Shown here: piece by piece, positions 5,411 to 5,474 of the stretch
Numbering within the stretch: position 1 is the stretch's first letter
Layout: every line of letters begins with the position of its first letter
From: Chloroflexota bacterium
Lineage (GTDB): Bacteria; Chloroflexota; Anaerolineae; Anaerolineales; UBA11858
NCBI GenBank assembly: GCA_030666985.1
Contig: DAOUWT010000192.1
Span: forward strand, 1 to 5,474
Direction of reading: 5' to 3'
Length of the DNA stretch: 5,474 bases
Made by a program: the position numbers and the translations under genes
Notes under the pieces: model-generated
The model's input: the letters and a program-made list of their open reading frames with translations, nothing else
The model's database searches: none
What the model was told of the DNA's origin: nothing

Positions 5411-5474
5411 ATGCTCAAGCAGGATCGGCAGATCCTGCGGGTGGAGTCCGGGGAACTGGCGTTCCCCTCTGAGC
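5411..5474 (+). CDS. possible start of a further gene, cut by the window end
   Basis: From ATG 5411 the frame stays open for 21 codons to the window edge (peptide begins MLKQDRQILRV). The ATG follows directly after TATACT and has no properly spaced Shine-Dalgarno. If TATACT is a real -10, the ATG lies upstream of the expected transcription start and would not be translated from that promoter. The two perfect hairpins inside the frame also argue for an RNA element rather than coding sequence. The peptide is not recognised. The ORF is listed only because it cannot be excluded. Confidence 0.2.
   Translation, partial: MLKQDRQILRVESGELAFPSE
5419..5467 (+). other. two tandem perfect stem-loops at the right edge (possible structured RNA)
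   Basis: Hairpin A pairs GCAGGATC (5419-5426) with GATCCTGC (5431-5438) around the four-base loop GGCA. Hairpin B pairs GGGGAAC (5450-5456) with GTTCCCC (5461-5467) around TGGC. Both stems are perfect, and the local G+C is clearly higher than in the neighbouring genes. With TATACT just upstream this could be the 5' end of a small RNA or an mRNA leader. I could not match it to tmRNA, RNase P RNA, SRP RNA or a tRNA. The window ends seven bases after the second stem, so the element may be incomplete. Confidence 0.4.

Noticed and set aside
5395..5472. 25-codon open frame starting at ATG 5395 (AAGG six bases upstream), ending at TGA 5470-5472
   Set aside because: It could be a leader peptide, but the length is within chance expectation, it overlaps the TATACT element and both hairpins, and no composition or motif supports it.
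1..5474. CRISPR array, transposase, integrase, attachment sites, tRNA or rRNA genes
   Set aside because: None was seen. The only tandem repeats are period-7 units without spacers, and no mobile-element protein or tRNA cloverleaf is apparent.

Overview
The window reads as one stretch of bacterial chromosome in which everything clearly coding lies on the + strand. In order it holds a six-helix membrane protein of unknown function, a full-length DNA gyrase subunit B (gyrB), and a transmembrane Ser/Thr protein kinase with an extracytoplasmic TolB-like beta-propeller. The last 140 bases hold a promoter-like element and two tight hairpins that run up to the window edge. The kinase activation-segment wording (GARAMTPGYSPPEQYG), the long Thr-Pro tether and the WSPDG propeller are typical of Chloroflexota, most likely Anaerolineae. 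This placement is inferred from protein style, not from a search.

Region by region: bases 1-115 are non-coding and contain a G/C-rich inverted repeat (20-56) and two runs of six G. A promoter-like element (about 116-143, extended -10 TGGTAAAAT) sits so close to the first gene that its mRNA would be nearly leaderless from ATG 153. The membrane-protein gene ends at 1163, and gyrB starts 26 bases later at GTG 1190 behind a strong GGAGG. The kinase gene starts at 3165, 55 bases after the gyrB stop, without a good Shine-Dalgarno. The tight same-strand spacing suggests a single transcription unit, and no intrinsic terminator is visible between the genes.

The most unusual DNA is in the two spacers. 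Both are largely made of heptanucleotide tandem repeats. The first has three TGATNNG units, the first of which supplies the stop codon of the membrane-protein gene. The second has seven GAYTRGK units filling almost the whole gyrB-kinase gap. Because the period is 7, the repeats put stop codons in all three forward frames (first array) and in all six frames (second array). They resemble, in form only, the heptameric short tandem repeats of filamentous cyanobacteria.

Functionally, GyrB is the ATPase half of gyrase and needs GyrA, which is not encoded here. The kinase would sense something outside the membrane through its propeller and phosphorylate cytoplasmic targets. Its relation to gyrase is only positional. 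The right edge (5405-5474) could be the start of a structured small RNA or leader, or of another gene; the window ends too soon to decide.
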